Positions 26,788-33,077 of a DNA stretch of 33,957 nt are shown here, in pieces (position 1 is the stretch's first letter; every line of letters starts with the position of its first letter). The notes under the pieces are model-generated. The model was not told the origin of the DNA and ran no database searches. It saw only the letters and a list, made by a program, of their open reading frames with translations. This DNA comes from CAZZIZ01 sp964654535 (GTDB lineage Bacteria; Bacteroidota; Bacteroidia; Chitinophagales; UBA2359): contig CAZZIZ010000013.1 in NCBI GenBank assembly GCA_964654535.1, forward strand, positions 1 to 33,957. Reading direction: 5' to 3'. The position numbers and the translations under genes were made by a program.

Positions 26788-27312
26788 TTGTTTCACCTAA
26801 CAAAACTTCCCATTGCCTCTCTTCTATGTGCTCTGTTTTTGTCCTACAATTCACTTAATGCCCAGGAAAAACTGGAGGAAAAGCAGGAAAACGAACAAGG
26901 CAATTTTACAGCAGTCCTTGAGCAACATCTTCAATCCATAACCGAGAAAAACATCGAGTACTACTTGACTGACTTGAGCGAGGAGAACATTTCAATGATC
27001 CTACCCAACGGTAACCTTAAGGCCAAGTTCCAGGAAATAAAGCAATTGCAAAAAGATTGGTTCGACGAAAGTGGATGGAAGTTCGAGTACAAAATATTGC
27101 GAACAAGCGAAGGAGAAAAAATTGCCTATGCCCTACTCGATGTGGACTACTACATGCTAGATGAGCAAAATACAAGAGACTATCGCCCCTACTTCCTGAT
27201 GCTGGTTTTCGAGAAAGAAAATGACGACTGGAAACTCAGCCACGGGCAGTCCACTCCAAACATCAGTAAGAAAATAGCTGCCGAAAGCAATCCTGCAGCA
27301 AAGACGCATTAA
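26788..27312 (+). CDS. Secreted NTF2/SnoaL-like domain protein of unknown function
   Basis: 174 aa. A signal peptide runs from the start to NSLNAQ (about 25). After a charged linker (EKLEEKQENEQG), about 38-160 has the helix-then-curved-sheet pattern of NTF2/SnoaL-like proteins (AVLEQHLQSITEKNIEYYLT, ISMILPNGNLKAK, WKFEYKILRTSEGEKIAYAL, PYFLMLVFEKENDDWKLSHG). No catalytic residues can be assigned. The only usable start is TTG at 26788, because a TAG lies six bases upstream in frame. No operon partner; repeat copy C follows 32 bp after the stop, on the opposite strand. Confidence 0.75.
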   Translation: MFHLTKLPIASLLCALFLSYNSLNAQEKLEEKQENEQGNFTAVLEQHLQSITEKNIEYYLTDLSEENISMILPNGNLKAKFQEIKQLQKDWFDESGWKFEYKILRTSEGEKIAYALLDVDYYMLDEQNTRDYRPYFLMLVFEKENDDWKLSHGQSTPNISKKIAAESNPAAKTH

Positions 27313-27344
27313 CTCCTTTTATAACTTTCTTGTGAATTTTTCTT

Positions 27345-27583
27345 GGGCGTGCCCCACTCACTTCTGGGCTGCGCCCAAGTTCGGGGTCAGGCTTTCGGCC
27401 GTCGCTCTGTTCTGTTTTGAGCAAAAAGCCCGTCTAGCTCTTAAGGAGCTAAGTGCTTTTCTTGCTCAAAACAACAGGAGCTCCACATCGACCAAAAAAG
27501 GGATATAGGGTCAAGGTTATTTCGGTTAAAATCATTCTTCTGACCCTATATCCCTTTATTGGTCTGGCCTCTATCCTTCACGC
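27345..27583 (-). repeat. Structured intergenic repeat, copy C, with an inserted hairpin
   Basis: Minus-strand copy. It reads GCGTGAAGGATAGAGG at the start and GGGGCACGCCC at the end (GCGTG/CACGC pairing). It contains TGGAGCTCCTGTT, a long stem-loop (TGTTTTGAGCAA...TTGCTCAAAACA with inner TTAGCTC/GAGCTA), AACAGAGCGACGGCCGAAAG, and a second stem-loop (CTTGGGC-GCA-GCCCAGAAG). Between the first block and TGGAGCTCC, where other copies have under 12 nt, it carries about 80 nt made of a 24-nt inverted repeat (27490-27513 and 27541-27564, 23 of 24 matching) around a 27-nt loop. The open frame at 27453-27674 is an artefact of this element. Confidence 0.85.
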
Positions 27584-27945
27584 AGAAAATCAATTTAGAC
27601 ACGGGCATTGTATAGCTACGACTCGCGACTGGCATTTATTGTCCGAATTGGGCCAAAATCGAGCAAACTGGTAGCCCANNNNNNNNNNNNNNNNNNNNNN
27701 NNNNNNNNNNNNNNNNNNNNNNNNNNNNNNNNNNNNNNNNNNNNNNNNNNNNNNNNNNNNNNNNNNNNNNNNNNNNNNCGCGACTGGCATTTATTGTCCG
27801 AATTGGGCCAAAATCGAGCAAACTGGTAGCCCAAATTAGATCGCTCATTCGCGATGTAAAAAGCACAACAATTTATTAAGCAATTCGGTTTTTAAAACAG
27901 CTAAGGCCTTGGAAAACATTGTCTTAACAACCTAAAAAATGCTTT
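27584..27945. other. Gene-free stretch containing an assembly gap
   Basis: Between repeat copy C and the L,D-transpeptidase gene. It holds a 100-N gap (27679-27778) whose flanks 27624-27678 and 27779-27833 are the same 55 bases, so about 155 bp of the apparent length is artefact. The unique sequence has an inverted repeat TTGGGC...GCCCAA (about 27803-27834) but no gene or clear terminator. Small open frames across the Ns are not real. Confidence 0.8.
27679..27778. other. Assembly gap of 100 N, probably spurious
   Basis: Second 100-N gap, with identical 55-bp flanks on both sides, the same signature as the gap in galK. The likely true junction is 27678 to 27834. Confidence 0.9.
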
Positions 27946-28746
27946 ATGAATACTATTCCCTCGTTGCGCTCCTATGGCGTATTCCTACTGATTGCCTGCT
28001 CGGCATTAATTGTTTCCTGTCAAAGCAGCCAAAGCAATCAAAGAACTATTGCTTACCATACTAAATCCAAAAACGAACCTGGCTATCGTGCGGGTAAAAA
28101 GAAAAGTCAAGCGAAGAAAAAGAAGCAACAAAAGATTAGTCAATCTACCAGAAAGAAAAAGCAAAACAAGCAGTACGCAAGTCGAGAAAACAATCGTCGC
28201 ACTGTTTATCAAAAAGCGCAAACACAAAGCAACTATCCAGAGTCTAGTTATACAAATTGCAATGCTAGCCTTTCGTACCTAGTGCGGGAACAGGAGTGCT
28301 CCAGGCATTCGCTCAACATAAAGATTGACAAAAGCGATTACAAACTCAGTGTTTATGCAGACGGAAATCTAATTAAGGAGTACCCAGTAGTATTTGGAAA
28401 AGATCCCAACGGCGATAAATTAATGCAAGGAGACAAGCGTACGCCAGAAGGCGAGTTTAAAGTGCGTGACTTTTACCCTCACGACAAGTGGCAAAAATTT
28501 GTCTGGATAAACTACCCTACACAAGAGTCTTATCAAAAACATAAGCAAGCCAAAGCCAAAGGCCAAATACCAGCAGATGCTAGTATAGGTGGATCAATAG
28601 GTATACACGGCGTTCCAGATGATAAAAATTACGCTATAACCGAAAGGCAAAACTGGACGCTAGGCTGTATTGCCATGAAGAATCAAGACATCAACGAGTT
28701 ATACCCTTTTGTAAGTAAGGATATGGCTATTCTCATAAACGATTAG
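27946..28746 (+). CDS. L,D-transpeptidase (YkuD domain) lipoprotein
   Basis: 266 aa. A lipoprotein signal ends IVSC (Cys at about 25). Residues about 45-95 are an extremely lysine-rich, low-complexity linker (AGKKKSQAKKKKQQKISQST and onward) that could bind peptidoglycan or outer-membrane anions. The YkuD domain covers about 120-266: LNIKIDKSDYKLSVYADGNL, KEYPVVFGKDPNGDKLMQGD, KRTPEGEF. The active site has His221 (IGIHGVPDD) and nucleophile Cys241 in NWTLGCIAMKN, a variant of the usual SxGCIRM motif with Thr and Ala substitutions. It should make 3-3 peptidoglycan cross-links or attach proteins to peptidoglycan. It converges on the MOSC gene, with 45 bp between the ends. Confidence 0.9.
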   Translation: MNTIPSLRSYGVFLLIACSALIVSCQSSQSNQRTIAYHTKSKNEPGYRAGKKKSQAKKKKQQKISQSTRKKKQNKQYASRENNRRTVYQKAQTQSNYPESSYTNCNASLSYLVREQECSRHSLNIKIDKSDYKLSVYADGNLIKEYPVVFGKDPNGDKLMQGDKRTPEGEFKVRDFYPHDKWQKFVWINYPTQESYQKHKQAKAKGQIPADASIGGSIGIHGVPDDKNYAITERQNWTLGCIAMKNQDINELYPFVSKDMAILIND

Positions 28747-28791
28747 TGTGATTATTGTACGTGTGAGTTATTAGTGGGATGACACGAAGGT

Positions 28792-29571
28792 TTAAACCCT
28801 GCCGATCGTGTCTCCCACTTTTATTATTCCTTCTCGTGTACAGAACACGTTCATTCCAAAGTTCACTCGGCTATCAACCTTTCGATAAGTAGCCATGGTT
28901 CGCAGTGGTTCCTTTGAAGCTAATGCCGTTTGTTGATCGATAGTAGTAACTACACAGCGAGCACATGGGTGCGAACCTTTGAAGGCAGCCGTTCCTAAAT
29001 TGAAATTTTCTAAGGTGTCTTCTTCGTGCGCTTCAGAAGTACTCAAAACGATGTTAGGCCTAAACTGATTCATAGGAACTGGTTGTTCGAGTTTAGTATT
29101 CAAAAATTCCAAGCTCGCGCTGCCAATAAATAAAAAGGGATAGCCATCGCTTAGGTTCATTTTCAAGTCGCCCTTAGTTTCATTTAAGCGATAGCTCTGA
29201 TCGTTCATTTTTAAAAGCCTGCATTTCATTTCTAGTCGCTCGGCGAACCAATTCGAGACATTTGGGTCTACTTCGAAGCCTCGGGTTTTGTCTTCCCAAA
29301 TCATTGTTTCTTCGAGCTTGCCTTCTTTTTGATTTAGCGGTACACGGATTTCGTCATCCTTGTAGCATACAAGGATATGGTCTTCTTCGATGCTTTGATT
29401 AAACAAACACAGTTTGCTTAAGGTCCGTTGGGTCATGAACTTGTTATCCTCGTCTACGAGCATCCAGCGGCGATCGTGTTCTAGACCGGTGGGACTAGCA
29501 TGCGTGCTTTGCAGAGCAATGCCTCCTAGAGATTTAATGGGATAGATGTGGATCGAAAGGACTTTATTCAT
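28792..29571 (-). CDS. MOSC domain protein, YcbX/mARC-like molybdenum-cofactor enzyme
   Basis: 259 aa. An N-terminal MOSC beta-barrel domain (VLSIHIYPIKSLGGIALQST, GLEHDRRWMLVDEDNKFMTQ) covers about 1-115. The MOSC domain at about 120-255 has GYPFLFIGSASLEFLNTKL, FRPNIVLS and AFKGSHPCARCVVTTID, which carries the conserved Cys expected to ligand molybdenum, then VNFGMNVFCTREGIIKVGD. Length and order match the Bacteroidota YcbX-like family, which reduces N-hydroxylated compounds using an electron-transfer partner. E. coli YcbX has a fused C-terminal ferredoxin that is missing here, so a separate partner would be needed. Repeat copy D begins 40 bp upstream on the opposite strand. Confidence 0.9.
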   Translation of the reverse strand: MNKVLSIHIYPIKSLGGIALQSTHASPTGLEHDRRWMLVDEDNKFMTQRTLSKLCLFNQSIEEDHILVCYKDDEIRVPLNQKEGKLEETMIWEDKTRGFEVDPNVSNWFAERLEMKCRLLKMNDQSYRLNETKGDLKMNLSDGYPFLFIGSASLEFLNTKLEQPVPMNQFRPNIVLSTSEAHEEDTLENFNLGTAAFKGSHPCARCVVTTIDQQTALASKEPLRTMATYRKVDSRVNFGMNVFCTREGIIKVGDTIGRV

Positions 29572-29611
29572 TGATTCAAATTAATGAAAAAATGCGACGG
29601 GCTAGAAAATC

Positions 29612-29816
29612 GCGTGAGGGATAGAGGCCTTTGTGGAGCTCCTGTTTGAAAATGCAAGCATGGTCTTTAGCTCCCAAGAGCTAGAAAGACCATTTGCTTT
29701 TTCAAGAACAGAGCGACGGCCGAAAGCCCGACCCGAACTTTGGCACCGCAGCAATATCGCTTGCCGAAGGCAGAAGCGATTTGCGAGATTGCCAAGAAGT
29801 GAGTGGTCACGCCCAA
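29612..29816 (+). repeat. Structured intergenic repeat, copy D
   Basis: Plus-strand copy: GCGTGAGGGATAGAGG at the start, GGTCACGCCCAA at the end (GCGTG/CACGC pairing). Contains TGGAGCTCCTGTT, a long stem-loop with ATGGTCTTTAGCTC pairing to GAGCTAGAAAGACCAT around a CCAA loop, AACAGAGCGACGGCCGAAAG, then an enlarged second domain (TTGGCA...TGCCAA enclosing ATCGCTT...AAGCGAT). The AGAAGTGAGTGG block near the end is shared with copy C. It fills most of the 29572-29928 gene-free region. The open frame at 29633-29824 is an artefact. Confidence 0.85.
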
Positions 29817-29848
29817 ATCGATAGATATCAAACCCTCTAAAACTAAAC

Positions 29849-29875
29849 TGACCGCACGGGTGGTCCGCACGGTCA
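29849..29875. terminator. Hairpin terminator, possibly bidirectional
   Basis: TGACCG pairs with CGGTCA, then a 2x2 internal loop and CGG/CCG close on a GTGGT loop. T-rich sequence follows on both strands (ATTTATTTT on plus; TTTAGTTTTAG on minus). It lies 53 bp beyond the stop of the minus-strand SprB-repeat gene, the most likely user. Confidence 0.6.
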
Positions 29876-29928
29876 ATTTATTTTGATTAACACTGAGCTC
29901 TTCAGCTCTTAATAAAACACTAGTTACT

Positions 29929-31221
29929 TCATTTTATTATTAATTTTTTGAGACCTACATTTTCTTCATCGCTCAGTATACTTAGGAAATAGATACCCGG
30001 CACAAGGTCTTTTAAATATAAATTAGCATTGGTCACGCCATTTGTTTTTTGTTGCTGAATGGTTTTTCCATACAAATCGAATAAGGCGATTTGCTCAACC
30101 CTGACATTTTCAGGCAGGTTTATAGAAACTGCACTGTTCGCCTTAGCTGGATTCGGAAAAATGCTCCAATCATTTTCTGAAATATCAGCGATCCCTGTGC
30201 TTAGGCCAAGGGTTACACTTACGATGTCTACGCAATCGTTGGCATCGGTTACTTCAACTTCATAAGTTCCAAAGCATAATGCGTTTGCATCTTGACCTAA
30301 CCAATCAACTGTATAAGGAGCAGTACCCCCAGTGATATCTAGATCTAAAGCGCCATCGCAACTTTCGTCTGTAGTAGGAGTTAAGATTACTATTGGCTCA
30401 ATTTCTATTGGTGCTGGCTCTCCCACAACAATATCCAGCTCTTGGTTTTGACCTGTCGCACTATCGAAGACAAATGCGGTGTAGGTTCCAGCCGCTAACT
30501 CAAAACGGATATCACTTGCGTCTGGGATATCAGACCAATTAACTTCGGTAAAAACTGAACCTCCATTTACATTGACAGTTATTGAGCCGTCCGTCGCACC
30601 ATTACAAGACACATCGGTAACGTTAAAACCAGCTGCAAATGGCTGAGACGAGTCATCTACCTCTAGATCTAAAGTCACTTCACATAAATTTGCATCTCTA
30701 ATCGTCGCAGATAACTCACCCACACAAAGATCAGTGACCGTAGTTCCATCGTCGATGGTTAGGCCATCTGACCACTCTACGGTGTATGGCGCAGTACCGC
30801 CAGTAATATCTATTGTGGCAACTCCGTCGCAAGCTCCAATGAAAGTTACTGAAAACAGTTCTTGAATATTGGCGGTCAATTTTTCCGGTTGCGTGATGAC
30901 AAGTTCCTGATTTGGCAAGAACTCATTTGTGACCATGTCGTTGATAGCAAAATGGTAGGTGCCGGCCGCTAGTTCCGATTGACTAAGACCAGTTAGGTTC
31001 AACTCTTCCCAAAATGCTTCGTAAGATCCAGATCCACCGTTTACAGTTACGATTACCGATCCGTCTTCTGCATCCGCACAAGAAACGTGATCAATATCAG
31101 CTGACCAGGTCAACTGTGCCTGAATGCTATTTGAACAAATTAGTAGTGCTACAAGGGCAAAGCCTTGTATTAAAAAAGAAGGGAGGTAGGCTGAAAAATC
31201 TTTTCGAAAGATTCGATTCAT
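29929..31221 (-). CDS. Secreted SprB-repeat protein with T9SS sorting domain
   Basis: 430 aa. The signal peptide ends NSIQAQ (about 36). Four SprB-type units follow, each with a conserved Cys, a D/NG turn and a V/I-x-GG segment: HVSCADAEDGSVIVTVNGGS, then GACDGVATIDITGGTAPYTV, DVSCNGATDGSITVNVNGGS, and ESCDGALDLDITGGTAPYTV. Units 2 and 4 share ITGGTAPYTV, indicating internal duplication of a two-repeat block. The last 75 or so residues (DWSIFPNPAKANSAVSINLP to GLKKLIIK) form a T9SS type A sorting domain. The repeat is named after the giant gliding-motility adhesin SprB; this short version is more likely a cell-surface or matrix protein. It is divergent from the membrane-protein gene at 31366. 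Confidence 0.85.
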   Translation of the reverse strand: MNRIFRKDFSAYLPSFLIQGFALVALLICSNSIQAQLTWSADIDHVSCADAEDGSVIVTVNGGSGSYEAFWEELNLTGLSQSELAAGTYHFAINDMVTNEFLPNQELVITQPEKLTANIQELFSVTFIGACDGVATIDITGGTAPYTVEWSDGLTIDDGTTVTDLCVGELSATIRDANLCEVTLDLEVDDSSQPFAAGFNVTDVSCNGATDGSITVNVNGGSVFTEVNWSDIPDASDIRFELAAGTYTAFVFDSATGQNQELDIVVGEPAPIEIEPIVILTPTTDESCDGALDLDITGGTAPYTVDWLGQDANALCFGTYEVEVTDANDCVDIVSVTLGLSTGIADISENDWSIFPNPAKANSAVSINLPENVRVEQIALFDLYGKTIQQQKTNGVTNANLYLKDLVPGIYFLSILSDEENVGLKKLIIK

Positions 31222-31365
31222 GACTGTTCTTTAGTTTGCAATTGGGTTTTCAAGATTAGTCCAATAAGCTTCCTGTTGACTTGAATAGAATTTGAAGAAA
31301 TGACAAGCTTTGGAAAATCTTCCTTTTCTCGTAACTTAAACTGAACTTTGTTAAACCCAAATCCT

Positions 31366-31794
31366 ATGCATCCTATACTGAGAAATATACTCGCTGTTAT
31401 TGTTGGTGCGTTTATCGGCGGCGCTCTCAACGGATATTTGATTTCTATTAGCGGATCCGTAATTCCATTACCTGAAGGAGTCGATCCTAACAATTTGGAA
31501 GACCTACAAACTAAAATGAAGGACTTTCCACTTAAGAACTTCATAATGCCATTTTTGGCCCACGCGCTTGGCGTACTTGTCGGCGCATTTATAACCGTAA
31601 AAATTGCAGCTTCAAGCCATATGCGTTTAGCGATGATTATAGGTTTCATTTTCTTAGTAGGAGGCGTGGCAGCTGCCTATATGATTAAGCCTCCAATGTG
31701 GTATAACATTGTAGACTTGGTTTTTGCTTATATCCCAATGGCGTATCTTGGCGCCTTGCTGGCCGGAGTAAGGGGAAAAGCCAATGAAGCTTAG
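31366..31794 (+). CDS. Small integral membrane protein of unknown function
   Basis: 142 aa from ATG 31366; a TTG six codons upstream (31348) is less likely. It has about four hydrophobic segments: ILRNILAVIVGAFIGGALNG, a helix around FIMPFLAHALGVLVGAFITV, AMIIGFIFLVGGVAAAYMI, and IVDLVFAYIPMAYLGALLAG. Small-residue (Gly/Ala) patterns suggest tight helix packing. The loop between helices 1 and 2 (PLPEGVDPNNLEDLQTKMKD) is polar. I know similar uncharacterised proteins in Bacteroidota but no function. It is a single-gene unit. Confidence 0.75.
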   Translation: MHPILRNILAVIVGAFIGGALNGYLISISGSVIPLPEGVDPNNLEDLQTKMKDFPLKNFIMPFLAHALGVLVGAFITVKIAASSHMRLAMIIGFIFLVGGVAAAYMIKPPMWYNIVDLVFAYIPMAYLGALLAGVRGKANEA

Positions 31795-31972
31795 TACACT
31801 GTCTCTTTCTCGATTCGTCACCTAAAATTTCGTTAAAAATTTCTCAATCGCTCGGCTTTGACAGGCGATGACTGATTAGGGCTTCTCTACCCTTGAAGTC
31901 GAACTATCAGGACTGATTCTTGATTGTATGTAGTGGAGCCATGTGGCTGCGTTTAAAAATTAAGAAACTTTA

Positions 31973-32896
31973 ATGAAATTACTTTACACTTTACTTTTTA
32001 GCACCTTACCCTTTTTCCTTTTCGCTCAGAACCATTCGGATGAAAATCTAAAACAATGGAACGAAACTTCAAGCATGTATGCCGTTGCAACTCCGGAAGA
32101 TGGCGAGAAAACAGAATACACTTTTAAGGGCGAGGATGTGGCCCGCTTTGACCTTGGTCAAATCCTAGCAAATCACCCAGATGAAGCAGTAAAGGTTTAT
32201 GGATCTTCATTAAACAACGGAATACTTAATTACTACCGTTTTGATTCAAGAATAGATGACGCTTATGCTCCTTGCGGAAATTTTGTTCCAATGTTAGATT
32301 GTCAAGGAAGTCAAGCTTTTCTTGGTGTTAAAACAGCTGGAGATGAAGCTAGCGGTGGAGCGACTATAGTAGAAGTTAGACCAAATACAGCAGCCGAGTC
32401 ATCTGACTTAGAAGTTGGTGATTTAGTTATTGCTGTCGACGACGACCCAATTATAAAATACACTGATTTATCTTTAGAGATTCGCAAAAGAAAAGTTGGA
32501 CAAGCAATTGTGCTTAGTGTTGAAAGAGCTGGAACGATTGTAGAAATACCTGCAACGCTCGGAACGCGCAGTCATCGCACAGTTAGGTTTATTCCTAGTT
32601 GTGAAAACCACTTAAAGAATGATGAAGCGCTTACCGCTTTAGAAACTTCTTCTAACGTTTTTCCAAACCCTACTGCTGGTCCATTGACTTGGAACATTGG
32701 TGGATTGAATGACAGTCCCGCGGTTATGACTTTAAGCGATATAAGCGGTAAGCTTATGCTTAGTCAGAACGTGTTTCCTACCAACAATAGTTTAAGTCAT
32801 CAATTGGATGTTTCTAACTTGATGAAAGGTTCATACATCTTGCAAATACAGCAGGACAATATTACTATCAAAGAAAAAATTCTAGTTGTAAACTAG
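31973..32896 (+). CDS. Secreted PDZ-domain protein with T9SS sorting domain
   Basis: 307 aa. A signal peptide (MKLLYTLLFSTLPFFLFAQ) is followed by a unique region to about 105. A single PDZ domain lies at about 108-200 (QAFLGVKTAG, GATIVEVRPNTAAESSDLEV, GDLVIAVDDDPIIKYTDLSL, VGQAIVLSVERAGTIVEIPA) and a T9SS type A sorting domain at about 228-307 (VFPNPTAGPLTWNIGG to IKEKILVVN). No protease domain is attached, unlike HtrA or Ctp proteases. It may be a substrate- or C-terminus-binding adaptor on the surface. A strong intrinsic terminator follows. Confidence 0.85.
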   Translation: MKLLYTLLFSTLPFFLFAQNHSDENLKQWNETSSMYAVATPEDGEKTEYTFKGEDVARFDLGQILANHPDEAVKVYGSSLNNGILNYYRFDSRIDDAYAPCGNFVPMLDCQGSQAFLGVKTAGDEASGGATIVEVRPNTAAESSDLEVGDLVIAVDDDPIIKYTDLSLEIRKRKVGQAIVLSVERAGTIVEIPATLGTRSHRTVRFIPSCENHLKNDEALTALETSSNVFPNPTAGPLTWNIGGLNDSPAVMTLSDISGKLMLSQNVFPTNNSLSHQLDVSNLMKGSYILQIQQDNITIKEKILVVN

Positions 32897-32937
32897 AACA
32901 AGACATATTAATTGCAATAACACCTTAACTGGTGTAT

Positions 32938-32972
32938 AACACGGTTGGCTACGGCGAGCCGTGTTTTTTTTT
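32938..32972 (+). terminator. Rho-independent terminator after the PDZ-T9SS gene
   Basis: AACACGG pairs with CCGTGTT around a 14-nt loop (an alternative inner GGCT/AGCC pairing is also possible), followed by a run of nine T. It lies 42 nt after the stop codon. A smaller CACC/GGTG hairpin precedes it. Confidence 0.85.
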
Positions 32973-33026
32973 CCTATGAGCTAAGGGTGTATTGATTCTC
33001 TGCTACAAGGCTTCTTGTGAAAAGAA

Positions 33027-33034
33027 TATCTTTG
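33027..33034 (+). promoter_or_regulatory. Possible Bacteroidota -7 promoter box (TAnnTTTG)
   Basis: TATCTTTG matches the Bacteroidota sigma-ABfr -7 consensus exactly and lies between the terminator and the methyltransferase gene. No convincing TTTG -33 element is seen at the right distance. If used, transcription would start near 33040, favouring GTG 33078 over TTG 33039 as the start codon. Confidence 0.35.
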
Positions 33035-33077
33035 TTGCTTGATTCAATTTCCAGACATAGCATTTTCGAGCCTAGCT

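Noticed and set aside
27490..27564. Strong inverted repeat considered as a terminator of the NTF2-like gene
   Set aside because: It has a 27-nt loop, no T-run and lies well inside repeat copy C at a position that has only a short linker in other copies; insertion in the repeat explains it better.
27453..27866. Several short open frames around and across the second N gap
   Set aside because: They read through Ns or through repeat copy C and its inserted hairpin; none encodes a recognisable protein.
29633..29824. Open frame of 63 codons on the plus strand
   Set aside because: Entirely within repeat copy D; arginine-rich low-complexity translation without homology.
31218..31649. 143-codon open frame on the minus strand opposite the small membrane protein
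   Set aside because: The plus-strand frame encodes regular hydrophobic helices and extends beyond it; the minus frame is its antisense shadow.
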